Of a stretch of 64,000 bases of DNA, positions 24,301 through 36,300 are shown in pieces. Source of the DNA: Schistosoma mansoni (taxonomy: Eukaryota; Platyhelminthes; Trematoda; Strigeidida; Schistosomatidae); NCBI RefSeq assembly GCF_000237925.1, contig NC_031502.1:24808696-24872695 (forward strand), in the 5' to 3' direction. The notes beneath the pieces were generated by a model that saw nothing but the letters and a program-made list of their open reading frames with translations, was not told the origin of the DNA and searched no databases. Made by a program: the position numbers and the translations under genes. Each line of letters opens with the position of its first letter. The first letter of the stretch is position 1.

Positions 24301-27300
24301 TCAAATATGATTTGTTTAACTCATAATCGTTTAGTTTACATTGATACTTATTCCATTGAATTTAAGGCACTTTTCAAGCCAATTTACTAATTAGTTTCTA
24401 ATAAATGTTCATGCTACTGTAAGTCCATATTTAGTGAAGATACACAAAATCAAATTATTCGTCACTGTGCTTCGTTGATTTATCTCTGGATTAAATATTA
24501 AACTATTAGGCTTAAAACTAAATGAATTAATCTTGAACAACATTAAATCATACACGTAAGTGAATCCCAGAAGTTTAGTTGTAATTTCACTCCTATTTTA
24601 ATAGTTTTGATTATTGAAAAGACAGGAAATAGACTTTTAGTTAGGCAAAGTAACCGACAATTACACTATGTTAAGGTTCTTGTTACATTACTTACTTACG
24701 CCTTTTACCCCTCGTCCAGGAGCATAGGCTGTACGCCAGAATTCTCTATCCAACTCTGTCCTGGGCAGTCCTTTCCAGTTCGTTCCAGCTGTTATTCATT
24801 CTTTTCACATCTGCTTCTATTTCCCAGCGTATTGTATGCTTTGGCCTTCCTCTTTTCCGCTTCCCTTCCGGATTCCAAGTTAGGGATTGAGTCGTGATGC
24901 AGTTTGGTGATTTCCTCAATGTATGTCCTATCCACTTCCAACATATTTTCCTAATTTCCTCTTCAGCTAGAAGCCCGTTTGTCCTCTCCCATAAAACACT
25001 GTTGCTGATAGTATCCAGTCAGTGAATGTTGAGTATTTTGCGTAAACAATTGTTTATAAATACTTGTACCTTCTTAACGATGGATGTAGTAGTTCTCCAC
25101 GTTTCAGCCCCATACAGTAGGACTGTCTAGACGTTCGTATTGAAGATTCTCACCTTGATATTGGTTGACAGTTATTTTGAGTTCGATATGTTCTTCAATT
25201 GTAGGAATGCGGTCCTTGCTTTGCCAATCCTCGCCTTTACATCTGCATCAAATCCTCCTTGTTCATCAATGAGTTACTGCCGGTCTCAAGCCCGGGTAAA
25301 GGAGGAGGGTTGGCCATGGGGTTAGCGTTCCCATCCCGTAGAAAACTAACCCGCCAAAAAAACGCTTCTTGTTACATACTGACATGAATTATTCTACTGT
25401 TTACAATTTTCTTGTTTCATTATAATGATGGGTACTAAGTGCTTAGGGTGGGTTTATATATTTGCTGTAGTATAATATGAATTTACATATCTACCAACGT
25501 CTATATCATCACACAATGAGTGGTTCATATGTATTATGTTCGATATTCGTTCTGATTGCCCGTTTATTCGACTTTGAGAATAATTGGACTCAAAAGCTAT
25601 TAAACGCTTTATTCCAAGTATGATGAAAATTGTCAAGACTCCTGAAAATCTAAAATAATGTCTACAGAAAGTTAGAACATCACTGCAGAAATTATTTCAT
25701 GCGTTCATATATCCACACAGTTATAAAAATACAATTAGCGATTTCTATGATTATCTGATTTTATGATTATTGTCATAGTAAGGAGAGAACACTCATTTAA
25801 ATGGTCCAAAGCACTAGCTAATCTTTGTCCAGCACGAATCCATGGAAATTTACATCAGTGGCTTTGCATCCGCTGACTGAGGTGAATCCAGTTTTTATGA
25901 CTGAAAACTTTCACAAACCGTACACCTTTGAATTTTGCCGATCACCTTTAGCTATCTGGAATTTTGAGTTGATATCCAGAATGTTGGCTACGTCGGCATT
26001 CTTAAGTGACGCCTAATGATTATCTTTAAAGAGAGAGTATGATAGTAATCACATTTTAAAGAATGAGTAATTCTGAAATAGCTAGCTGAACATTGAGTAA
26101 CTCAACAACAAAATTACTTCTGATCCTGACTCTGAACGAAATGCAATTGATTTTCACCGTCAATATGAACTTCTTTAAGATATCATAGATAATGATTCCC
26201 AAAATATGGAGTTTGGTCTTAAATCTTGCTTTCGATTATGTCCAGTTATTGTATAGTTCCACGAAGACGAAACTGTATTAAATTATTATTGTGTAACCGA
26301 TTTGTATGCAATAACTTATAATGGATAGCTAAAAACTTTTAAGAATAATGTCTACTACAAGTACCGAGAAATAAAAGTATGGTATGACAAGAAAGAAACA
26401 TCATCATTATCAGTATTATCCCATTGGATCCTGGTATATGGATGAACTAGAATATAAAAAAGATGAGTGGATAGTAAACAACAAGTAGAGTACAAAATAT
26501 GTGCCTTAATGCCCCTATGTGATTTTATAAATATCAGCGCTTACACAGATTGGCACAACCATTTACGCCTAATAAGTGATATGTCAGATTGTAATTATTG
26601 AGATTTTCGAGCCTATTATTTAGGAACTTTTCGAAAGGACAATGATTACTTTGTTAGCGTCCTTCTTCTCTAATTTTAATATGAATACCTGTTATTGAAT
26701 GATATATTTGTTTGTTGTGTACATATACTTAGAAGCATGTAGCTATGTGTTTTATGTATCAAAATTAAGACCTGTTTATCATTTTATAGGCACATAGACG
26801 TAACCTACAGAAAGATTGTTTATTTATCAGAATGACTATACTAATGTTTCAAGTTATTCACACTCAACTCCACCCCTCACTGAAACAGAGAAAAAAAATG
26901 TGAAAAGAATGAAAGAGAATGAGTAAATAAATGTCACGTGATTAATCTAGCTTAGCAATAGCATGCACAAATCCGCACAAAAAACTATGGTTCAAACAAA
27001 TACGCTTATATCATTTATACAGAAGCAGTAACTTCCGCGTCCATATGTGTAAGCACGATTCTTGAGAAGTAATGTTTCTCAAAAGAATACTTAGATAAGG
27101 AAGATGTAGAAACACAGACTCCTACTCTTTGCTCACCTCGCCGCTTGCTTTACGGTTATTTATATCCTACTTCTTATTTTTCATTGAAGAAAATATATTC
27201 TATTGAGACGAAGAGCGTATATGATAGCAATAGGAAAAAATGACAGGTCAGAGACGTTGCAAATGTAAACTAATCAGTAGCCGCATTATTTATACAGTTT

Positions 27301-30300
27301 TCTCTTCGACCTGGTTTTATCGGGTTCCTATAATAGTTGTGAAAGCAATATCCAGCGAATTCCACTATGAAATAGTGTGTTTGCATACATATGTGTATGA
27401 TGTCTTATAGTTTGTAAAATTGATCGTTTATTGGCCGAGATTAAAGTGTGAAATGAAATAGTCTGGGAAGATTAAAAAAGCCTCAGAATAGAAATGTTTA
27501 TTTTAACAGAATTGGCGTTTGAAATAACACTTTCCGTTCCATGTAATCGAATTATTCTCATATGGTTATATGAACTTCACCTGACTCAGGTAAAATTGAT
27601 CTTTTAGTAGTGATCATTATGGTTATTCGGTAAATACAACCTTTTTCAATATATGGGAAAACTTTAAACCTTTCTACAAAAAGTGATTGTATTGTTAAAG
27701 CCTACTAAATTTGTATTTAGCAATTAGTGTTTACACTCACTTTTGTAATGGAATTCTCACGAAGAACCTCAGATTAAAACAAAACAGTTGTTTAGAGTTT
27801 GCCCGTTTTAAATAACTCTATGGCTGATCCCAATGTGTTATAAAGAGGAATCAACCATAAACCGAAAATCCCTCCATAGATAATTGGTTACATTCTCCAA
27901 ACGTCGATATCTGATTATTACATTAAAAACATTGATCGTGAAATAGTGCAATAAAGTTGAACTACTTCCTACCAGGTATAACAGTCACATGCAGTGATCC
28001 ATTAGATCACTTGATAGTTTCATTGTTTGACAATAAAATATCCTACAAATAATCTACTTTTAATAAATAGTAACGTATCACCTCATATTTACCATTGCCC
28101 ACAATTCAATTATTGTCCCTATGACACTATGATTTGAGTAGATGCTATCCAACCACAATCTAAAATATAGTTTTTCCGAAAACTCATATTGTTATGAAAA
28201 AAACATAAATACTATACAAGAATCTATTCTTTTCAAACTGTCGAACAACTTCGGAATATCAGTTTGCTTTAATTCATTTGGCTGGATCTACGTAGTGTGA
28301 AATATACAGCCTTCTGGAATAGATCTTAGTCAGTATACTTCTAATAAACTGATTATAGCTGGATATATTTTTGACTTTTAGAATATTTATACCTGTTCTA
28401 ACTTATTTTGAATAGTCGAAGGTACATTGAAATATAAATCTACACCGAACATCATTTGATGTCCTGAACAATTGGCAGACCCGTTTGAAATTTCACACTC
28501 TAGAAATATGCAAGTACATATCGCATACGTGTTTGTGTGTAACCCCACTGGCACCAAATAAAATAATTTACCACTTGTTCTTTTCATAAAAAAACTTTTG
28601 CATGATATCTACTACTTATAAACTATAAGTAGTTTCTTTGTTGGTTCCTTAGTGAAACAATAAAAAGTAGCCTCATAAATAGTCATTGACTTCGTCAGCA
28701 TTAGTATGCTGACTAGTAGGAAGGACTTTATTTAACAGGACATTTTTTACTATTCTAATGTTTTTATATTCTCGATTGAATTAAGTCCTGAAATAGCGAT
28801 TATTTGCTTGCTTTAATAAACATATAGCATATGTTGTTGTCCCACTATAAGCGGAGTTTTATACAGTCTCGGTTTTCCTCTGTACGTATTCATTTATGTT
28901 GTATGTTTGTATCTAAATATAGGGATATGTCAGCATGTACTCACTACAAAGTGGGGTGGTATGATTTAACATATATATTCAGCATTAGAAGAGTACGGAA
29001 TGAGAATCCATAATTGCTGATTTATCGCTATTATTGTTTCTTCAGTTTTGTTTTATACTTCATTCGTCTCCACCCTCGTTAATAAACCATATCATAACCA
29101 ATAATCAAATAAGAGCAAAATTTGTACCTTAGGTCATAACAACAGCAACCTTGTCAACACCACCACCACACTAATCATCACCGCCCACTTCACCAAATAC
29201 ATGAAGTTCATTTTTCTGTTTACTTACTCGTACTGATAAGCCAAGCAAACACGACAATGACAGCGGTCACAAATCTCAACCATGTCGATGCAGATAAATA
29301 TATATATATATATATATGTTTGCATATTTTCTTATATTTTTCAGCGAGTTGCTTTTCTATTTGCCGTTTACTTACTCCACCACCGTATTTTATCCCTTAT
29401 TATGTGAATAAATTAGAGTGAGGTAGAGTAGCTAGTGAGTACGTTGATTGGTAAGTTAGTTAGGTAAGTAGACATTAAAATCGTAAGGAAAACATTTAGC
29501 CAAAATAGCAATCAGGTGGACAGATGAACGATGTGTTCTCTATAGGAAAATATATTTTTATAGTTCGATCTAAAACGCAAGCATATTCATGCTTATGTTT
29601 TGTTTTTGATTTACAAAAACAAGTTTTTAAATTGTTATTACTATTGCTGCAACAGCCTGCGTTACTCACTATAGTTGTATGTTTATTTTCATAACGTATG
29701 AGTACATAAAATCTCTATTTATACAATGTAGGTGTGTCTGTTATATGCGGAACAAGGAGGGTTGCTTGCTGAAATTTACTGAGTTAGAATTAATGATACT
29801 AATATTAGAAAGCATTATTTACAAAACTATCAATCTTTTACGTTCTCTTATGATAGATGGAGCGTAAGGTCATATACTCTGTCTAATATTTTGTGACAGA
29901 AATAATACTTTGGAAATAACCTAACTACAATGACCGTTTCGTGTTGTAATTTTTTGAGGATGAAATTGCTTTGAACGTAATTATTGAAATCAACCGAATG
30001 ATTAGAGTAATGAAGAGATCCCTTTAAAAAAAATATCCAGACGAACAAAAGACACTCAGTAATATGTAGGATGGATTGGACTGGTTGAGTTAGTAAAATA
30101 GCTCCTAACTCAACGAATATTTGGTTATGCTCACATCATGAGAGCTTACTGACCAATACTGAGGTTGATCAAATCAAAATATTCCAATACACCCCATTAC
30201 TTATTTAGATAATATTAATCTAAGAGAATGACTGTAAATTGTGTTTATCTTGATATTATTTAACAAGAAAATATAGTTTTGTCTAAATTTTAACTGGGAA

Positions 30301-33300
30301 TGAAACTAAAACATTTCATGAAATCACTAAGTATGAACATAATTATTCGCTATCAGCATTTCCGAAGACATTGATCCAAGAAAATGATAATTTTTGGCGG
30401 ATAGGGAACTTTTGAAACTAAAAATCTTTTTTGTGAAAAAGAATTCATGAATCCCAGTTAATAAGGAAGGTAAGATTCCACCTTGATCATTATTGAGAAT
30501 CTATGTGTCAATGCATCATAAACCCTTTATAACATGCTTCTATTTGTAGTGTTTATCATAATACTACCGTTCACTAGTTTTACAAATGAGAGAAGCTTCT
30601 TTTTAAATGTAACACAAAACGTTTTATTTCGACCAAATGAAATGAGACAAACACTCACATATGCATCGTTAAGGAAAGTTCGAAATAATTGAACAAGGGT
30701 TTATGATTATATATAATTCGATCGCTCTGGTGAACCTATATGGGTAGTCAAATGGGGAAATACTATTACAGTTCTATAATGAAGTTTGCTGAATGTTCTC
30801 TAATTGAACTTTTTTTTTGTTAGAAAATTCGAATAAAAATTCCAACCTTTTTTTCATTTCAAAGTATACCAATGGATCACAAGGGGGTTTTGTGGAGATT
30901 TTAGTAATTTTATATAGTTAAGATCATGAGTCAATTGAAGCTAGACTACTATGGAAAGCCTGGAAGGCCGTTTCGTCCTATTGTGGGACTCCTCAGCAGT
31001 GTGCATCCACGATCCCGCCTGGCGGGATTTGAACTCAGGACCTACCAGTCTCGCGCCAGAGCACTTAACCGATAGACCACTGAGCCGGCATCTACCGCTG
31101 TTAATGTCTGAAACTAAACCAATGCACGAAATTGCGCGACCGACTTCCATCCTACTGAAGTGGATACCTGTCCCGAAATGAATTGGAAATGCTCCACTGG
31201 CAGCAACTTCTCCCAAGATCTCCAGGGATTCCCTCTTGAAACGTCTCACTAGTGAGCATATGGTCCTGGGTTCGGATCCCGCGGGGCGGGATCGTGAATG
31301 CGCACTGCTGAGGAGTCCCACAATAGGATGAAACGGCCGTCCAGTGTTTCCAGGTTTTCCATTGTGGTCTAGCTTCAATTGACTCATGATCTTAACTGTA
31401 TAAAATATACCAATAGATATTCTTTCTCTTAAAATATGTTTTCTTTGATAAAACAACTAACAATCAAATTTTAACTACTGTTATTGTTTCCCACAAAAAA
31501 ATCTTTAAAAAAATGTTTACAAGCTCCTCAGTGTGTACAATGTGGAACAGTTAATATTGAAAATCAACAGTGGGTTTTCGACAGAATTACTGAACTTTAT
31601 CTATGCAATGAATGTAATCAACAAATCAACAATGACAACAATAGAATTAAGTCCACAAGAAAAATGAAACATGTACCAAGTATAAATGTACCAGCTGATA
31701 AAGCTAAGCCATTCTTTGATCCATTACTGAATTATGGTACACGGAATAGAAATCGATCAGGTTTAGACCAAGATAATCGGAGTTTGTCTTTTCTTATATG
31801 GAATGATGTCAAATCTTACTCTAAAGATCCTTCATTTATATTCAATCCTACGAACAATTTAAATGAGATAGGTAAGCTGTTGGTTTCTCTTCTGGAAATT
31901 TTCAAATTTTTGGTGGTATGTTGATGCTTTTGCGTAATGTGCATAAATATTTAATATCAAGGTTTTCGCAATAAGAAATGCATATCGGTACGGATGAGCA
32001 CTCATGTTGTCACACAGTGTTCGTACAAATTTTGGTAACAGTTTATTTACTTACTGTTGATAATGTTTCATGAATAGCCACTGCTAGTTATTTGAGATAA
32101 AATAAGCAACAAGATTAACGTAAAAATTTCTGAAAGACAAGAATTAGTCAAACCTTTCATTGATAATAATAATAATAATAGGATTGTATCTGAAAAGCAT
32201 CAAGTCAGGTTAAATATTATGATGGCTGAAACATTGATACATAAAGTGTTTATCGAATTTACGGTACAGCTATCTATGAAAATCATTTGGCCAGATTCAA
32301 ATGATCTGAAAAAAATGAAGAGACTAGAGTTGAATTCCCCCTGAAACATCGTGGATGAGCTTGGTTCAAAATGACTGTTCCAGGTCTGCCCACCTAGATT
32401 TACCTAAAGAAACCTGTAAATCATCATGGGTGGTTTTTAACTTGTGTATGAGTTGCTTCTCAATAGTTGTTTTTTATAGTTTGTTAACCCCTGGAATTAT
32501 ACTTAAACTTCCTGTTAAGGTGTGTTTTCTACTTTAATTGTCTAATATATTAGTCCGTTAGATTATAATAAGATTGTTACAGTTACTATGATAATAATGA
32601 TAATTATTAGACGACTCATTATTCAGCGCTCTAATATTTATACGTGTATTAATCTTGTTTAATTTTACCTAATGATGGTTAATTTAACCTGAGAGTTTTT
32701 GAATACATTTAATGAATACGGTATAAAGCTTAATCATCCTTTCTGAAATCATGTTCTGGTATTTGTGGTTTATATCTTCGTTAAATTATTTATTACTCCT
32801 TCTATAGTTATATATGTTCACTGAAGAGGTGTGTGAACCAAAGAACAGTGACAATGATAACTGTAGGCGACAAAAAAGACTGTCGAAACTATTGATAAAA
32901 ACAAATACTCAAACATGGTAAGCAAAGATGGATAGTGGCTAGCAGTGGTATCCAGGACGCGCGTTTCGTCTTATTTGGGACTCGTCAGCTGGATGTACCT
33001 GCAGGGTGAACATCAACTCTGAGATGCAGGTACATCCAGCTGACGAGTCCCATATAGGACGAAACGCGCGTCCTGGATTCCACTGCTAGCCACTATCCAT
33101 CTTTGCTTACCATGCTTGTGAATTTAGGCTATATCGAGGCAATACGCACAGTATGCACATATGCCAATTAGAGACTGACCAGTTGCAGTCCTAACACATC
33201 GATGGGAAGATTCAAACGAACAATACTAAATGAGTTTAAATACTCAAACACTTTCTTCAGGTCATAATTTGTGTTAAGCTGTTTGATATCAAGCATACAG

Positions 33301-36300
33301 GATAAAGTAGTTGCGATTGAAAAGGGTGTGATTTCCTTCCTAGAGAATTCGATAACAAATAAGTATGACTTACTGGTCGGTGAATAATTCACACATTTCT
33401 GCTACGAGGATCGCTTCACATCTTTTGTTAGAGATTGAAGGGAACATTTTTGAATTCGTAGTTGATCTAAAAGGTCACATTTAAATACTGAACTCTTTTA
33501 ATTAACACTGACCTACATGTAAAATTATGATTTGTTTATTTATTATGTTTTTACGCTCCTCATCAGATAAACACTTGCAAATACAATCACCTCAAGAGAT
33601 TTCAAATTATTCTTCATGGTCACAATATACAACGAATGTGATGAAGGATGTGGATGTTACTAGGGAACCAATCGATTCAATACATAGTGAAGTAAAGATC
33701 TCAAAGTTATCTAACCCAGTAAGCCCTGGATTTTTTCTTTAGATTTTTAGCGTGATTGTTGAATAACCGTGTTACATAATTGAAGGAATAATATAAATAA
33801 TCATGCTAATTTATTGTGAGAAACAGATCTTTTCAGCATTAATGATTGAATTGTGTTAAGGATTTTATTCACTTTCATCAGAACTATGTAATATGAAAGC
33901 ATGGAACATGTAATTGCGTATTATTGAGCTTTTGATACTACGTAGAAGTAATACAAGGTGTAAGTTGTTAGTTTATGGCAAATTATAACTATACTACTTG
34001 CATAGATCACAGAAGGCATCGTGAACTTTCCTCATTGTAGCAATATACTAATAGTTGAGTAGGGTATCACAAAAAACATTCTGGAAAGTATAATTATATT
34101 TCAAGAAATGAAATAACTGTGGTGAAAGTCTCTAGTTTTTAGCTTAAAGGTGAATCAATTATACAACATAGAAAACGAATCCTATTATTTAACAAATAGT
34201 AGATTACCCTCTTAGAGTGGAATACAATCGGACAATAAAATCAGTTACGTTAATCTCTAGAGAGTCAGGTAGCATGAGAATCTATTGAAAAAATTTGCTT
34301 GCTGTTCAGTATGACTTCTTATGACATTTCAAACTTAAAGTATGATCATATTGTAGTGAAGGACAACACAATAAATAATTCATTTGCAAAATATCAATCA
34401 ATAGTCTCAGAAATCATTGTTCCTTTGTCTCCACAGCAATCCTTCTCTGTTCTCGTCCTCTTTTCTTCGATCTTCTTAACCTTCTGCCACAAAGCATTTC
34501 ACTTTCGACTGATGATACATACCACTTATATCTGTCGATATCAGTAGCACACACCACAGTATCAGTTGTCTACAATAAATAGCTTGATAAACCGTAATTA
34601 TTAGTTCAAAGACAACTCAATAAATGTTTATTACCAATCCTCTTTGATATGGCTTTGAGTATATTCAACGCCAGTTTTCAATCTTTAGTTTACGCTAGCA
34701 TATTTAATTTAAAGCTTTGTTTATTCGAATGAGTTTTGATGTATCCCATATCTCATTTTTCATCTCAAGTTATTCTCGGTTAATTCCCGCTGAAGAAAAA
34801 TATACTGAGATATTTTCATTAATCAATACCTACTGCTAATTCATAACTGTCAGTAAACGGATTTTACTAATGCCATTTTTCATGGATTTCTATTGAACAG
34901 TAATGTAGTTGAAGATGAATAGTGGCTAGCAATGGAATCCAGGACGCGTAATTCGTCATGCTAGCCACTACCCATCTTTGCTTATAAAGCTTGTAACTTC
35001 AGGTAATATCGAGACAGTCCGCACAGGATGCACATATGCCAACATAAGACTGATCATTTGCGGTCCTAAATAACAATGGGAAAATACAAGTAAACAACAC
35101 CAAGTGAATTTACTAATGTTGTTGATTCGAAAAATCTTGTTAAACTTCCGTATATTTTGATATCTGTTATAGCAGTTACAACTACTGTTTACAAATACTT
35201 TACATGATCTATCATTTCTTTTTTATAATAATCAGTTAAATATACCAAACTCTACACGTCGTTCAGGACAATTTTGTACCAATTGTAATACATCCGCAAC
35301 TACCCTATGGCGCCGTAACACGGAAGGAGAACCAGTTTGTAATGCATGTGGACTATATTATAAACTGCACAAGGTTAGATAAAAAAACGTTCGTAATTGC
35401 TTTAACCCACTTTAAAGCAAAAATAAGACTTAAGAATCGTGGTACTGTATCATTATATGGTTATTGGTTTCTCCACACTCGATGGAACAAAATCATATGT
35501 TTTCGATATGCCTGATACAATTTGTCTGGAAACTTATCCGCTGGGAAAAATATATATTCTGTCTAATGAATATGTGGACTAAACTATTTAGTTTCTTGAT
35601 GAAACTTCAGGACAATTCTTAATAGATTTATCAGATATTTAGGGCTGTTTGTGAAGATAAAGAATTGGTGAAAACAGCTCGTTGTTTGGTAGATCTAGTC
35701 TTCAGGTAAAACCCATGAAGACTTTAAGGAGAGCTCAAGGTAAACCTGATCATCAACTACTCTATTTAAAACATAGAATGTCGAGGTCTAAAATGTCTTC
35801 TGATATCCGATTTATTGTCCAAATGGTTCCTCTTGTACTGAATTCGGGAAAGTCGTCTTGGCTTACTACTCTAGCAAAGCATTCATGTTGAGAACATCTT
35901 ATATAAAAATCATGAAACGATCGGGTAGCTGAAAAGCTGACTTCTAAAGACTTGTTAGGATGTTTTAAATAGTGAAAGGGAGATGAAACGACTATACTTT
36001 CACAAATTGAAGTAATTCAAAAGAAACGAGATTGATGTCCTCTAAATTTTGTGAGATGAAGTTTGTATGATATTAGTTCACTCATTTATTGGAAACCCTA
36101 TGTACTACCTCCAAAGTGTAAATTGTGTACTGTAAGAAAGATATAGCTGGCTTTATCGATCGGCCACATGAATGGTTACCTTTTATCTAGCCAACCAAGC
36201 CAAGCTAACGAATACCAAGTTATTGTGAATACTCCATCGATTTGATAGAATTATCGGAATTACTGAAATGACCTAACCAATAATTCATTGGCTGAACCAA

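Larger units (their letters stand above)
30878..31405. mobile_element. Inverted-pair tRNA/hammerhead SINE-like element
   Basis: The element lies between imperfect 13-bp duplications, TATACCAATGGAT (30865-30877) and TATACCAATAGAT (31406-31418). Its left part is a - strand SINE unit. It has a tRNA-like head with GGCTCAGTGGTC (A-box-like) and GAGTTCAAATCCC (B-box), then a hammerhead, then a terminus with GAAGCTAGAC on the + strand. Its right part is a + strand unit with GGGTTCGGATCCC (B-box-like), an intact hammerhead and the inverted terminus GTCTAGCTTCAATTGACTCA. About 130 bp of non-tRNA sequence joins the units. The + strand begins CACAAGGGGGTTTTGTGG. It lies in GATA intron 1, ending 118 bases before exon 2. 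Confidence 0.85.
32914..33250 (+). repeat. Sm-alpha-type repeat with 90-bp inverted repeat
   Basis: The left arm 32914-33003 and right arm 33025-33114 are near-perfect reverse complements around a 21-base loop. Each arm carries a hammerhead. The right arm continues into a body with ATCGAGGCAATACGCACAG and GCACATATGCCAATTAGAGA, which recurs at 34980-35060. The body and ribozyme match what is known of the schistosome Sm-alpha family. It lies in GATA intron 2. The 3' limit is approximate. Confidence 0.85.

Noticed and set aside
25825-26016. Possible protein relic on either strand
   Set aside because: The reverse strand gives a protein-like reading with one stop, but I recognise no family and cannot tell it from chance.
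31000-31110. Functional tRNA gene
   Set aside because: A-box and B-box-like motifs are present, but no complete cloverleaf with paired acceptor ends is seen; the copy is the head of a SINE.
30941-31456. Open frame of 171 codons on the - strand
   Set aside because: It runs through the inverted SINE with its tRNA-like heads and hammerheads; it is non-coding repeat sequence.
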